Shown here piece after piece: positions 1-6,364 of a stretch of DNA of 10,917 nt (within the stretch, counting starts at the first letter, position 1; the number at the start of each line of letters is the position of its first letter). The translations under genes and the position numbers were made by a program. The notes beneath the pieces were generated by a model. That model was not told where the DNA came from, did no database searches, and saw nothing but the letters and a program-made list of their open reading frames with translations. The DNA is taken from positions 1 to 10,917 of the forward strand of contig CAZQIC010000147.1 of NCBI GenBank assembly GCA_964593555.1, written 5' to 3'. Source of the stretch: CAZQIC01 sp964593555. Its GTDB lineage: Bacteria; Bacteroidota; Bacteroidia; JAFLBG01.

Positions 1-1
1 A

Positions 2-661
2 TGCAACACGATATTATTTTTTTGTTTTATTTGTGTAATAACAGGCTGCGTTAGCACTAAACGTTATACAAATTTTACTAAAGAAAAAATCTCTAAATCT
101 TCACTAACCTATCAAAAAGTAGATTATATTAAGGTAGTTGCGGATAGCTTGCCAGTTCAGGATAGTCTTGTTAAAATACAGAAGTTAAAGTCTTATGTTA
201 TTCCTGCAATATTGTTTTGGCGTGTAGAACATACATTGAAATGTGAAATTAAATCAATATATCCGGCAAAATTATTTGAAGGAGAAATTATACGCCTAGC
301 AGATTCTTTGGATTTAAAATCAAAATTAAATGGCCGCAAAATAGAGTTATCCATTGTTCAAATACCTAACCAGTTTGTTTATACATTGAAGGAAAATGTT
401 TTAATTTACATTGTGGGGTATGTGATAATTGGAACAGAAGCTATCTATCCAAACTATAAAAATTTTAAAGTAAATTATAAAATAACTGAGAATAATATAG
501 TTAAAAAAGAAGGTGTTTTTCTTATTGAAAACATAGATCAGTCTATAAAAAATAACATAAAATCAACAAAAAAATTTACCTGGGCTTATCTCGACCAATA
601 TCAAAGGAATTTAAAGAGCATGAGCAGAATGATCTTTGAAAAATTGATGGAAGTGCTGTAA
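2..661 (+). CDS. Lipoprotein of unknown function, 5' end outside the window
   Basis: The reading frame is open from base 2 to the TAA at 659-661 (219 codons visible), so the gene starts upstream of the window. An internal TTG at 149 could be mistaken for the start, but the codons before it encode a lipoprotein signal: a hydrophobic stretch (ILFFCFICV) ending in the lipobox I-T-G-C, with the lipidated Cys at bases 47-49. The residues after the Cys (VSTKR) lack the acidic run that the Bacteroidota surface-export signal often shows, so a periplasm-facing lipoprotein is more likely; this is inference. The mature part is about 200 residues, mixed beta strand and helix, Lys/Ile/Asn rich, with a conserved-looking segment ILFWRVEHTLKCEI around bases 205-250. 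I do not recognise the family. The gene is convergent with the HEAT-like gene, 33 bp away. The lipoprotein call is firm; the function is unknown. Confidence 0.8.
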   Translation, partial: CNTILFFCFICVITGCVSTKRYTNFTKEKISKSSLTYQKVDYIKVVADSLPVQDSLVKIQKLKSYVIPAILFWRVEHTLKCEIKSIYPAKLFEGEIIRLADSLDLKSKLNGRKIELSIVQIPNQFVYTLKENVLIYIVGYVIIGTEAIYPNYKNFKVNYKITENNIVKKEGVFLIENIDQSIKNNIKSTKKFTWAYLDQYQRNLKSMSRMIFEKLMEVL

Positions 662-669
662 ACTTAAGG

Positions 670-704
670 TATGCAGTTCGGATTCAATATTCTCCTACTG
701 CATA
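670..704. repeat. Inverted repeat between convergent genes
   Basis: TATGCAGT at 670-677 is the exact reverse complement of ACTGCATA at 697-704, with a 19-base loop. It spans the gap between two convergent genes and covers the stop codon of the - strand gene. It could act as a weak bidirectional terminator, but there is no T-tract on either side and the stem has only 8 pairs, so function is doubtful. Confidence 0.3.
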
Positions 705-1210
705 AATTGAGTTAAAAAATCTTTCAAGCTTTCTATTAAAACATGCTTGTTGCTTTTTTCATTTGCGGTTAACCAGTCGGAAGTTTTTTTCAGACTTTCT
801 TTAATTATAGCAGGTTCAAAAGGTCCCTGCATTTCTTCGATCACAGTGAGGGCTTCAAGACAAACTTCATACGAATCACTAAGAGCGAGGTCAACAAAAA
901 ATGGCAAGTGATCTTTGCAATCAACGTTTGCTTCCCATATTGCTGCAACCAGCATGTGTTTTTTATGATGGTCCTTCGATTCCTTAATAGCATCAACAAG
1001 TAAATCCGCGGCTTTGTCTTGTTTTAATAATTTAAGAGCATCCTCCTTCAGATCTTTATTGGTTTCATTAGTAAGCAGATCAACAATTGTTGACTTCTTA
1101 TCTTTTTTGTTTCCTTTTGTTTCCTCCTCATTTGCACCATCCGTTTTTATAATAACAGTATGGTAGTTTTTTTTATCAAAAAACTTTTTGCTATCGTCCT
1201 CGTTGCTCAT
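695..1210 (-). CDS. HEAT-like helical repeat protein
   Basis: This encodes 171 residues, probably cytoplasmic, with no signal peptide or membrane span. Residues 1-45 are charged and Lys/Asp/Glu rich, probably disordered. From about residue 50 the protein is a run of amphipathic helix pairs: roughly 51-77 (EDALKLLKQDKAADLLVDAI), 84-110 and 113-147, ending in a helix at 155-170. The pattern and spacing resemble HEAT or armadillo repeats, which usually serve as protein-binding scaffolds; the partner is unknown. The ATG at 1210-1208 is the natural start. It lies downstream of the transporter gene on the same strand but is separated by 127 bp holding a palindromic element, so it is probably transcribed on its own. 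A sequence one base off the Bacteroidota -7 element (TAATTTTA, - strand, 1236-1229) lies 18 bp before the start, without a matching -33. The fold is a pattern-based judgement; the gene itself is likely real. Confidence 0.7.
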   Translation of the reverse strand: MSNEDDSKKFFDKKNYHTVIIKTDGANEEETKGNKKDKKSTIVDLLTNETNKDLKEDALKLLKQDKAADLLVDAIKESKDHHKKHMLVAAIWEANVDCKDHLPFFVDLALSDSYEVCLEALTVIEEMQGPFEPAIIKESLKKTSDWLTANEKSNKHVLIESLKDFLTQFMQ

Positions 1211-1255
1211 TGTATCAGATTTGTACTATAAAATTACGAATTTCTACGGAAAATA

Positions 1256-1339
1256 AAGTGTACTACAAAATGTTCTTCGTTCGTTTCGAGGGCCTCAACG
1301 AACGGAATCCGTACCCTGAGGCTCTCGAAGGGTACACTT
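1256..1339. repeat. 84-bp palindromic intergenic element with two hairpins
   Basis: The outer ends are perfect inverted repeats: AAGTGTAC at 1256-1263 and GTACACTT at 1332-1339. Inside are two hairpins of similar design. The first has stem CGTTCGTT 1278-1285 with AACGAACG 1297-1304, and inner pairing GAGG/CCTC. The second has stem GTACCCT 1311-1317 with AGGGTAC 1329-1335, and inner pairing GAG/CTC. Their loops are also near reverse complements of each other (TTCGAGGGCCTCA against TGAGGCTCTCGAA, one mismatch), so the whole can fold as one long cruciform. It is markedly GC-richer than its surroundings. The right end overlaps the stop codon of the transporter gene. This looks like a small non-autonomous palindromic repeat (REP- or MITE-like) that may also stop transcription of the upstream operon. 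No clear target-site duplication is seen. Confidence 0.6.
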
Positions 1340-2282
1340 AAAATAACGTAATCAATTCATCTCTCCAAATTAATAATAATACTCCAATTACCGCAATTAC
1401 AGCACCCGCCAGGGCTTGCCAGGTTATCTTTTCTTTATAAAAAAAGTAGCTTAAGGGTAAAGCAAAAACGGGTACAAGCGAAAATATTGTCTGAGCTACA
1501 GATGCATTTATGAGTGATACGGCGTACATGGAAAAACTTACTCCTAAAACAGGTCCGAAAACTGTTCCTGCAATCGCATATGGAATTCCATTGTCTTGAT
1601 TTTTTATTATCGGTGCCATTAGTTTTTGCAAGCGGCCGGTAATAAATGAAAAAATAAAAATAATTGTTGTTCCTACTATCATTCGTATCCACGTTGCGTG
1701 CACAGGATTTAGATCTGCCCCTTCTATTTTTAATTTTAATCCTTTACTTGCCAGCACTAAACCAACTCCCTGGCATATAGCAGATAGTACTCCGAAAAAT
1801 ATTCCCTTGCTTAAACTTCCATGATGTAACAATGCTGTCGATGTATTTTTTTTACTTGACGATAGCCAGGCCACTCCAGCAATGGTAACGGCAATTCCTG
1901 TTATTCCGATAATGTTTAGCGTTTCATGAAGAAATGAATATCCCAGTATTAATGCTGCGCCAGGCGCTAGGGTTCCAAATAAACTTCCCATTCTTGCACC
2001 TAAAATGGAAAAGGATGTAAATCCAAAATAATCTCCTAGTGCAAGACCTATCAGGCCAGATAGGCCCAGCCATAACCAATGTTCTGGCAAGGGCAGGGTG
2101 AATAATTCAGTGAATGAAATTGAGAATAACAAAATGACTATTGCTGACAACATGATCACCGCAAGCAAGAGCCGGAGATGATTAACGGAATTGGCTCCTA
2201 ATTTTCTTGCTGCTTCAGTAAATGGAAAAATTCCTATGCTCCAGCAAATGGTGGTACAAAAAGCAAGCTGTTCTCCACTCAT
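1338..2282 (-). CDS. EamA-family (drug/metabolite transporter superfamily) permease
   Basis: This inner-membrane transporter has 314 residues, the usual length for the family, with about ten hydrophobic helices in two five-helix EamA halves: roughly residues 5-25, 33-55, 67-86, 93-114, 122-141, then 158-178, 196-214, 233-255, 262-280 and 288-306. Typical features are the GxxxGxxxxxxAxxxxxASVAQTIFSLVPVFALPLSYFFYKE-like stretch of the second half (residues about 242-284), with the Pro in the ninth helix followed by a Glu, and the matching LAPGAALILGYSFLHE in the first half (105-120). Family members export amino acids or other small metabolites; substrate cannot be read from sequence. It is last in the serA operon: its ATG lies 1 bp after the yggS stop, which implies translational coupling. 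An amino-acid-related substrate would fit the neighbours, but that is inference. Confidence 0.9.
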   Translation of the reverse strand: MSGEQLAFCTTICWSIGIFPFTEAARKLGANSVNHLRLLLAVIMLSAIVILLFSISFTELFTLPLPEHWLWLGLSGLIGLALGDYFGFTSFSILGARMGSLFGTLAPGAALILGYSFLHETLNIIGITGIAVTIAGVAWLSSSKKNTSTALLHHGSLSKGIFFGVLSAICQGVGLVLASKGLKLKIEGADLNPVHATWIRMIVGTTIIFIFSFITGRLQKLMAPIIKNQDNGIPYAIAGTVFGPVLGVSFSMYAVSLINASVAQTIFSLVPVFALPLSYFFYKEKITWQALAGAVIAVIGVLLLIWRDELITLF

Positions 2283-2283
2283 A

Positions 2284-2964
2284 TTATCTATGTCCGAATA
2301 TAATACTGCCTACACGTATCATGTTGCTTCCTTCTTCAATAGCGCTGGTGTAGTCGCTGCTCATGCCCATGGAAAGAGTTGAAAGTTGAAAGTTAGAAGT
2401 TGGAAGATCGAAGTTGGAAGCTGGAAGTTGGGAGAGCGAAGTGTAAAAAGTGTGCAAGCTTTTGAATTCGTTACGCACAATATTCAGATCTTCCGTATTA
2501 CTGGCCATTCCCATTAATCCCAGCACTTTAATATTTTTCAATTCTTTAAATTCGTTGGAATTGATTAATGCTTCTGCTTCTTCAAAACTTAATCCGAACT
2601 TCGTTTCTTCTTTTGCAATATAAATTTGTAACAGACAATTTATGACTCTATTATTTTTTGCAGCTTGTTTATCAATCTCTTTTAATAATTTAATGCTATC
2701 AACAGAGTGTATCAGCTCTACAAATGGTGCAATGTATTTTACTTTGTTGGTTTGTAAATGACCGATCAGGTGCCACTGAATATCTTTTGGCAGCGCTTCA
2801 TATTTCGCAAGCATTTCCTGCACCTTGTTTTCACCAAATACTTTGTGCCCCGCATTGTATGCTTCCAAAACAACTTCAGGCGGATGAGTCTTTGTAACTG
2901 CTATTAATGTTACGTTACTAGGTAATGATAATTTAAACTGAAGAATATTTTCTTTAATATGCAT
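2284..2964 (-). CDS. yggS: YggS/PROSC-family pyridoxal phosphate homeostasis protein
   Basis: This is a cytoplasmic PLP-binding protein of 226 residues with the alanine-racemase-like TIM-barrel fold. It has no known catalytic activity; the family buffers PLP and affects amino-acid and keto-acid pools. Lys25 in LIAVTKTHPP is the PLP Schiff-base lysine. Other family blocks are present: FGENKVQE (43-50), WHLIGHLQTNK (64-74), IHSVDS (85-90), KEETKFGL (118-125), GLMGMAS (149-155), LSMGMSSDY (197-205) and GSNMIRVGSIIFG (212-224). Asn214 replaces the Thr usual in the 'GST' of that last block. Residues about 178-197 are a low-complexity insert just before LSMGMS, encoded by short DNA repeats (see that entry). 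The ATG at 2964 is 5 bp past the DUF1015 stop, so it is operon-encoded. SerC and many amino-acid enzymes use PLP, which may explain the linkage with serA. Confidence 0.95.
   Translation of the reverse strand: MHIKENILQFKLSLPSNVTLIAVTKTHPPEVVLEAYNAGHKVFGENKVQEMLAKYEALPKDIQWHLIGHLQTNKVKYIAPFVELIHSVDSIKLLKEIDKQAAKNNRVINCLLQIYIAKEETKFGLSFEEAEALINSNEFKELKNIKVLGLMGMASNTEDLNIVRNEFKSLHTFYTSLSQLPASNFDLPTSNFQLSTLSMGMSSDYTSAIEEGSNMIRVGSIIFGHR
2374..2434. repeat. Short degenerate tandem repeat inside yggS
   Basis: About 60 bp consist of imperfect copies of AGTTGRAAG-type units: AGAGTTGAAAGTTGAAAG, then AGTTAGAAGTTGGAAG, then GAAGTTGGAAG, then CTGGAAGTTGG. The stretch stays in frame with yggS and encodes residues about 178-197, with the near-repeats SNFDLPT and SNFQLST. 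Simple repeats of this AGTTGAA/TTCAACT kind occur in intergenic DNA of some Bacteroidota (recalled, not checked); here they lie inside a conserved gene, at a surface loop that is shorter in most relatives. Confidence 0.7.
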
Positions 2965-2969
2965 CCCGG

Positions 2970-4214
2970 TTAGGTGAGACTGTAAATAGTAAGTCCGCTG
3001 CGTAATTTAGGTTCCACCCAGGTAGTTTTGGGTGGCATAATATTATTGGTATCAGAAATATTTTTTAACTGTTCCATGGTAACAGGATATAAACCAAATG
3101 CTGCTTTTGCTTTACCACTGTCCACTATCTTTTTTAATTCTTCCATTCCTTTTATGCCTGGTACAAATGCAATATGCGGGTTTGTTTTCAGATCGGTAAT
3201 TTTCAGGATAGGACCCAGAATTTCATTTGATAAAATAGCAGCATCCAATATTCGTATTGGATCATTATCATGGCGAATTTCATTTTTTGCAGTTAACGAA
3301 AACCATTCACCTTCAATGTAAAGACTGAAGTTATGTAATTGGGTTGGTTTGTAAATTTCTTTCCCCTTTTTTTCTATTGTGAATTTTTTTCCGACCTGGA
3401 AAATAAATTCAGCAGAAGTTAGACCATTCAGGTCTTTAATGACCCGGTTGAAATCGAAAATTTTCAATTCGGTTTCAGGGAAAAAAGCGCCGAGGTAGAA
3501 ATTAAATGGTTCTGTTCCCGTATAGTTTTTTGTCTGTTCCCGTCTTGATTTTCCAAGCAGGGCAGAGGAGGCCGAACGGTGATGCCCATCAGCAATGTAT
3601 ATTGCGGGGATCGAGGCAAATCTTTTTTCAATTAACTCGAGTTCCTCTTTTTTGTTCACCAGCCATAGTTTGTGATTTGAGCCATCTGTTGTTGTAAAAT
3701 CATATTCGGGATTTGATTGTGTTGCTTTTTTTGTAAGCTCATCAATAATTGTATCATTGGGATAACAAAACAATACCGGTTCGGCATTAAAATCGCAGAC
3801 CTCGAGGTAATGTTTTAATTTTTCTTCTCTTTCTGTGATCGTTTGTTCATGAATTTTTATAACTCCGTTAAAATAATCATCAATGGAAGCGCAAGCAATG
3901 ATCCCCGTAAAACTTTGTTCTTTTTTTGTCTGACGATAGATGTAAAAGCAGTCAGCTGTGTCTTCGATCAAAAAGTTATTCTTTAAAAAATCGTTGTATT
4001 TGTTTTTTATTTTATTCAACCTTTCCATTGATCCTGCCTGGGTATTTTTCCCATCAGAAAAATCAGGATTAATAATATGCAGGAAAGAGTAAGGGTTGGA
4101 AGCTAATTTTTCGGAAAGTTCTTTTTGAGAATAAGTATCAACGGACCGTGATGCAATAAGATGGACTTTATCTTTTGCCGGCCTTATTGCTTTGAAGGGA
4201 AGAACCTTTGCCAT
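2970..4214 (-). CDS. DUF1015 family protein
   Basis: This 414-residue cytoplasmic protein is full length for the family. Family blocks run throughout: LPFKAIRPAKDKV at the N-terminus (5-17), NPYSFLHIINPDFS (40-53), YIYRQ (91-95), TGIIACASIDDYFNGVIKIHEQT (103-125), YIADGHHRSASSALL (206-220), LGAFFP (241-246), DPIRILDAAILSNEILGPIL (318-337) and the C-terminal PPKTTWVEPKLRSGLTIYSL (394-413). The activity is not established to my knowledge. The DGHHR core resembles the DGHHR-type motif of ParB-fold proteins, a superfamily that includes free-serine kinases; this is motif likeness only. The ATG at 4214 follows the serA stop by 3 bp, so the two genes are almost certainly co-translated. From memory, DUF1015 often travels with serA/serC in Bacteroidota, which suggests a role in or next to serine metabolism. 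The family call is firm; the role is open. Confidence 0.92.
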   Translation of the reverse strand: MAKVLPFKAIRPAKDKVHLIASRSVDTYSQKELSEKLASNPYSFLHIINPDFSDGKNTQAGSMERLNKIKNKYNDFLKNNFLIEDTADCFYIYRQTKKEQSFTGIIACASIDDYFNGVIKIHEQTITEREEKLKHYLEVCDFNAEPVLFCYPNDTIIDELTKKATQSNPEYDFTTTDGSNHKLWLVNKKEELELIEKRFASIPAIYIADGHHRSASSALLGKSRREQTKNYTGTEPFNFYLGAFFPETELKIFDFNRVIKDLNGLTSAEFIFQVGKKFTIEKKGKEIYKPTQLHNFSLYIEGEWFSLTAKNEIRHDNDPIRILDAAILSNEILGPILKITDLKTNPHIAFVPGIKGMEELKKIVDSGKAKAAFGLYPVTMEQLKNISDTNNIMPPKTTWVEPKLRSGLTIYSLT

Positions 4215-4217
4215 CGA

Positions 4218-5168
4218 CTATTTTCTGTTGAAATAGTTTATGATTTTCTCTGCCAACTCAACTCCAATACGTTCCTGTGCTTCGTTTGTTGCAGCTCCAA
4301 TGTGTGGTGTTAACGAAATTTTTGGATGCGATAGAATTTCTTTAGCAGGAGTTGGTTCATTATTAAAAACATCAAGCGCAGCGTGAGCAACAGTTCCATC
4401 GTTCAATGCATCAATAAGATCCGTTTCGTTTATAACACCGCCACGCGCAGCATTAACAAGCGAAACTCCTTTTTTCATCATTGCGAATTCTTTCTTTGTA
4501 ATCAGCGAGCCACCCGGAACATGAAGCGTAATAAAATCGCTTTGCTTTAGAAGTTCCTCTAATTCAACGGTTTTAATATTTACAGTTACAGCTTTTGTTC
4601 CGTTGATCTCAATATCCAATGCAGCTTCTTTTATAAATGGATCGTATGCAACAACTTTCATTCCTACTCCCAATGCAATTTTTCCAACGCTTTGTCCGAT
4701 TCTTCCGAAACCAATAATTCCAATATTTTTTCCTTTTAATTCTGAACCTGCAGCGTAATTTTTTTTCAGTTTCCCAAAGTCTGTAATTCCCGTAACGGAC
4801 ATTTTTCTGTTGGAGTCATAGAGAAAACGAACCATTCCAAAGAGATGGGCCATCACCAGTTCCGCTACCGAATGTGATGAAGCAGCTGGTGTATTCACAA
4901 CTTCAATTCCTTTTTGTTTAGCGTATTCAACATCTATATTGTCCATACCAACGCCCCCTCTTCCAATTAATTTAAGCGTAGGGCAGGAGTCGATCACATC
5001 TTTTCTAACTTGTGTTGCACTTCTCACAGTGAGTGCGGAAACGTTTTGGGCGTTAATAAATTCGATAAGTTTTTCCTGGGCCACCTTATCTGTAATTACG
5101 GTAAAACCACTTTTTTCAAGAATGGCTTTTCCTGTCTCATCAATGCCGTCGTTCGCAAGTAATTTCAT
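4218..5168 (-). CDS. serA: D-3-phosphoglycerate dehydrogenase, short form without ACT domain
   Basis: This NAD-dependent 2-hydroxyacid dehydrogenase has 316 residues. It is expected to oxidise 3-phosphoglycerate to 3-phosphohydroxypyruvate, the first step of serine synthesis. The Rossmann motif GFGRIG is at 153-158, followed by the acidic residue of VVAYDP at Asp176. Catalytic residues are in place: Arg242 (NAARGG), Glu271 (DVFNNEP) and His289 (LTPHIGAA). Substrate-loop blocks LTVRSATQV (46-54) and GRGGVGMDNID (69-79) fit phosphoglycerate rather than lactate or formate dehydrogenases. The protein ends at NYFNRK, so it lacks the C-terminal ACT or ASB domain that gives serine feedback control in longer SerA forms. 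It is the first gene of a four-gene operon (serA, DUF1015, yggS, transporter). Its usual partner serC is not in the window. The ATG at 5168 begins the first beta strand (MKLLANDGID), as expected. Confidence 0.93.
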   Translation of the reverse strand: MKLLANDGIDETGKAILEKSGFTVITDKVAQEKLIEFINAQNVSALTVRSATQVRKDVIDSCPTLKLIGRGGVGMDNIDVEYAKQKGIEVVNTPAASSHSVAELVMAHLFGMVRFLYDSNRKMSVTGITDFGKLKKNYAAGSELKGKNIGIIGFGRIGQSVGKIALGVGMKVVAYDPFIKEAALDIEINGTKAVTVNIKTVELEELLKQSDFITLHVPGGSLITKKEFAMMKKGVSLVNAARGGVINETDLIDALNDGTVAHAALDVFNNEPTPAKEILSHPKISLTPHIGAATNEAQERIGVELAEKIINYFNRK

Positions 5169-5185
5169 ACACTAAATGTTTTATG

Positions 5186-5193
5186 CAAAGTTA
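5186..5193 (-). promoter_or_regulatory. Candidate -7 promoter element for the serA operon
   Basis: Read on the - strand this is TAACTTTG, an exact match to the Bacteroidota -7 consensus TAnnTTTG, ending 17 bp before the serA ATG and lying downstream of the terminator of the preceding operon. No convincing TTG-type -33 element is seen about 19 bp upstream. It would give a very short leader. Confidence 0.45.
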
Positions 5194-5225
5194 TAAATAT
5201 GCTTGGTAATGGGTTGGATGAAGGC

Positions 5226-5258
5226 AAAAAAAAACCTCCCTGTTTAAAGGAGGTTTTT
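5226..5258 (-). terminator. Intrinsic terminator of the siaB-siaC operon
   Basis: The perfect stem AAAAACCTCC at 5230-5239 pairs with GGAGGTTTTT at 5249-5258 around a 9-base loop. On the - strand it is followed by a run of nine Ts (5234-5226), starting about 20 bp after the siaC stop. It isolates siaBC from the serA operon on the same strand. The stem is nearly symmetric, so some termination from the + strand is possible. Confidence 0.9.
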
Positions 5259-5276
5259 ATAAAAAATTGTTTGCAT

Positions 5277-5654
5277 TTATTCAATTGATAAAAATTCAAA
5301 AGGAACTTCAATAAGTTTTGAGAATTCCTCTCCTGATTCTTTCATGTCTTCATCTAAAGAATCATAGCTCCATTTAATTTTTACCGGGCAGCCGTTTGAG
5401 TTACAAGTGTTTAATTGTTTAAGAATATCAAGTACATATTTAGCAGAAGAAGAGTTGAAATATTCAAATTTAAACTCAAATGTAATTCCGCTTTTAACAG
5501 AAGTGAGGTTCTGCTCCATCCATGCGATAAGTGGTTCATAGAATTTACCAGAGTTTTCCGGTCTGGATTCTCCGGAGATTTCGTATTTATTTGAACCGGG
5601 ATCCAGAATAACTTTAGGTGTAAATTCTGTAGCTTCTAGTATTAATGCGCTCAT
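5277..5654 (-). CDS. siaC: SiaC-family regulatory phosphoprotein (DUF1987)
   Basis: This small cytoplasmic protein has 125 residues, the usual length for SiaC. The family has a STAS-like fold and is the switch protein of a partner-switching pathway: the SiaB kinase phosphorylates it and a PP2C phosphatase reverses this; in Pseudomonas the unphosphorylated form activates the diguanylate cyclase SiaD. Family features are the N-terminal TEFTPKVILDP, ISGESRPENSGKFYEPLIAWM (26-46), and FEYFNSSSAKYVLDIL (63-78). Ser68-Ser70 lie where, from memory, the Pseudomonas protein carries its phosphorylated Thr68, so a serine would be the acceptor here. The C-terminal KIKWSYDSLDEDMKESGEEF (93-112) is also typical. 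It lies 20 bp downstream of siaB and is followed by a strong terminator, so siaB-siaC form a two-gene operon. No GGDEF partner is visible in the window. Confidence 0.88.
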   Translation of the reverse strand: MSALILEATEFTPKVILDPGSNKYEISGESRPENSGKFYEPLIAWMEQNLTSVKSGITFEFKFEYFNSSSAKYVLDILKQLNTCNSNGCPVKIKWSYDSLDEDMKESGEEFSKLIEVPFEFLSIE

Positions 5655-5674
5655 ATCGTTTATGCTAAGGGGTA

Positions 5675-6220
5675 TTAAATTTTTGAAACCTGTACTTTGA
5701 AAATATAAAATGAAATATCGTTTTGAACAGGAACAAATTCGTATTCTATTTTGTTTTCCGATTTCATGGCAATATCTATTATTCCCAAACCAGCACCACC
5801 CTTGTCAGATATTTTTCCTTCGGAAAGTATCTCCCTGTATTTCTCTTTTATCTGATCTTTGTTCATGCTGTTTACTTGTTCCAGCACGCTCTTGATCGAT
5901 TCAACTTGCGTTCCTAAAATGTAATTTCCGGTAATGATATAATAGCTATTTTCGTCACGGCCAAGCAGGAAAATAGATTGGCTGAGTTTCTTTTCTACCT
6001 TTTCAGAATGGCGGCAGATATTTTCAAGGCACTCTACAATTATTTTATAAACTTTCTTTTTGGTAGCAACCTCTTCATCAAACTTTGTATTATCATTCTT
6101 AATGGCCTTTAGCAAGGCGTTGGTAATGTCCGGAGTAATGTCGCCAAGGTAAGTGAGGATGATTTTTTGATCGGACATCATGTTGTAGATATCCGAAATA
6201 AAACTGGTATTTGCCGCCAT
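5675..6220 (-). CDS. siaB: SiaB-family protein kinase (DUF6272), GHKL ATPase fold
   Basis: This cytoplasmic protein has 181 residues. It resembles the anti-sigma-factor type of Ser/Thr kinase with a histidine-kinase-like ATPase fold; in the SiaABCD pathway SiaB phosphorylates SiaC. The N-box is VECLENICRHS, with Glu63, Glu66 and the Mg-binding Asn67. The glycine box is KGGAGLGIIDIA (140-151). Both are intact, so ATP binding and kinase activity are expected. Between them is a family-type middle with RDENSYYIITGNYI (88-101) and a helical lid region rich in Lys/Glu (108-133). No sensor domain is fused, so its input must come from binding partners or from the opposing phosphatase. The start at 6220 (MAANTSFISDIYNMM) fits relatives. 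It is divergent from the exported-protein gene at 6365 and first in the siaBC operon. Confidence 0.87.
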   Translation of the reverse strand: MAANTSFISDIYNMMSDQKIILTYLGDITPDITNALLKAIKNDNTKFDEEVATKKKVYKIIVECLENICRHSEKVEKKLSQSIFLLGRDENSYYIITGNYILGTQVESIKSVLEQVNSMNKDQIKEKYREILSEGKISDKGGAGLGIIDIAMKSENKIEYEFVPVQNDISFYIFKVQVSKI

Positions 6221-6240
6221 AATCTACGAAGCTATTGTAC

Positions 6241-6301
6241 ATACAAATGTATATAAATATTTGATAAAACCTAATTTTAACCCCTTCTCTTACATTTGTA
6301 T
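6241..6301. promoter_or_regulatory. Divergent 11-bp inverted motif between siaB and the exported-protein gene
   Basis: TACATTTGTAT occurs at 6291-6301 on the + strand and, exactly, on the - strand at 6251-6241. Each copy contains TACATTTG, a perfect TAnnTTTG -7 element. The - strand copy (6251-6244) ends 23 bp before the siaB ATG and is the best candidate promoter for siaBC. The + copy would give a leader of about 60 bases for the gene at 6365, which also has a better placed promoter. Neither copy has an obvious -33 at the usual distance. The pair could be two promoters or an operator read on both sides. Confidence 0.5.
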
Positions 6302-6318
6302 AAAAAAGTGAAAATAAC

Positions 6319-6348
6319 TTGCATAACCAGTTTTTTTAAATATTTTTG
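6319..6348 (+). promoter_or_regulatory. Candidate promoter for the exported protein at 6365
   Basis: TTG at 6319-6321 is followed after exactly 19 bp by TATTTTTG at 6341-6348, matching the Bacteroidota pattern of a -33 TTG and a -7 TAnnTTTG. The -7 element ends 16 bp before the ATG, giving a short leader. It is the best-formed promoter in the window. Confidence 0.55.
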
Positions 6349-6364
6349 GGGTTCGTAGTTCAAA

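Noticed and set aside
1..54. ATG at base 1 opening a short frame
   Set aside because: It stops after 17 codons at 52-54 and overlaps the lipoprotein signal in another frame.
5169..5276. Possible riboswitch ahead of serA
   Set aside because: The candidate promoter leaves a leader of about 10-15 bases and the remaining sequence is the upstream operon's terminator; there is no room for an aptamer.
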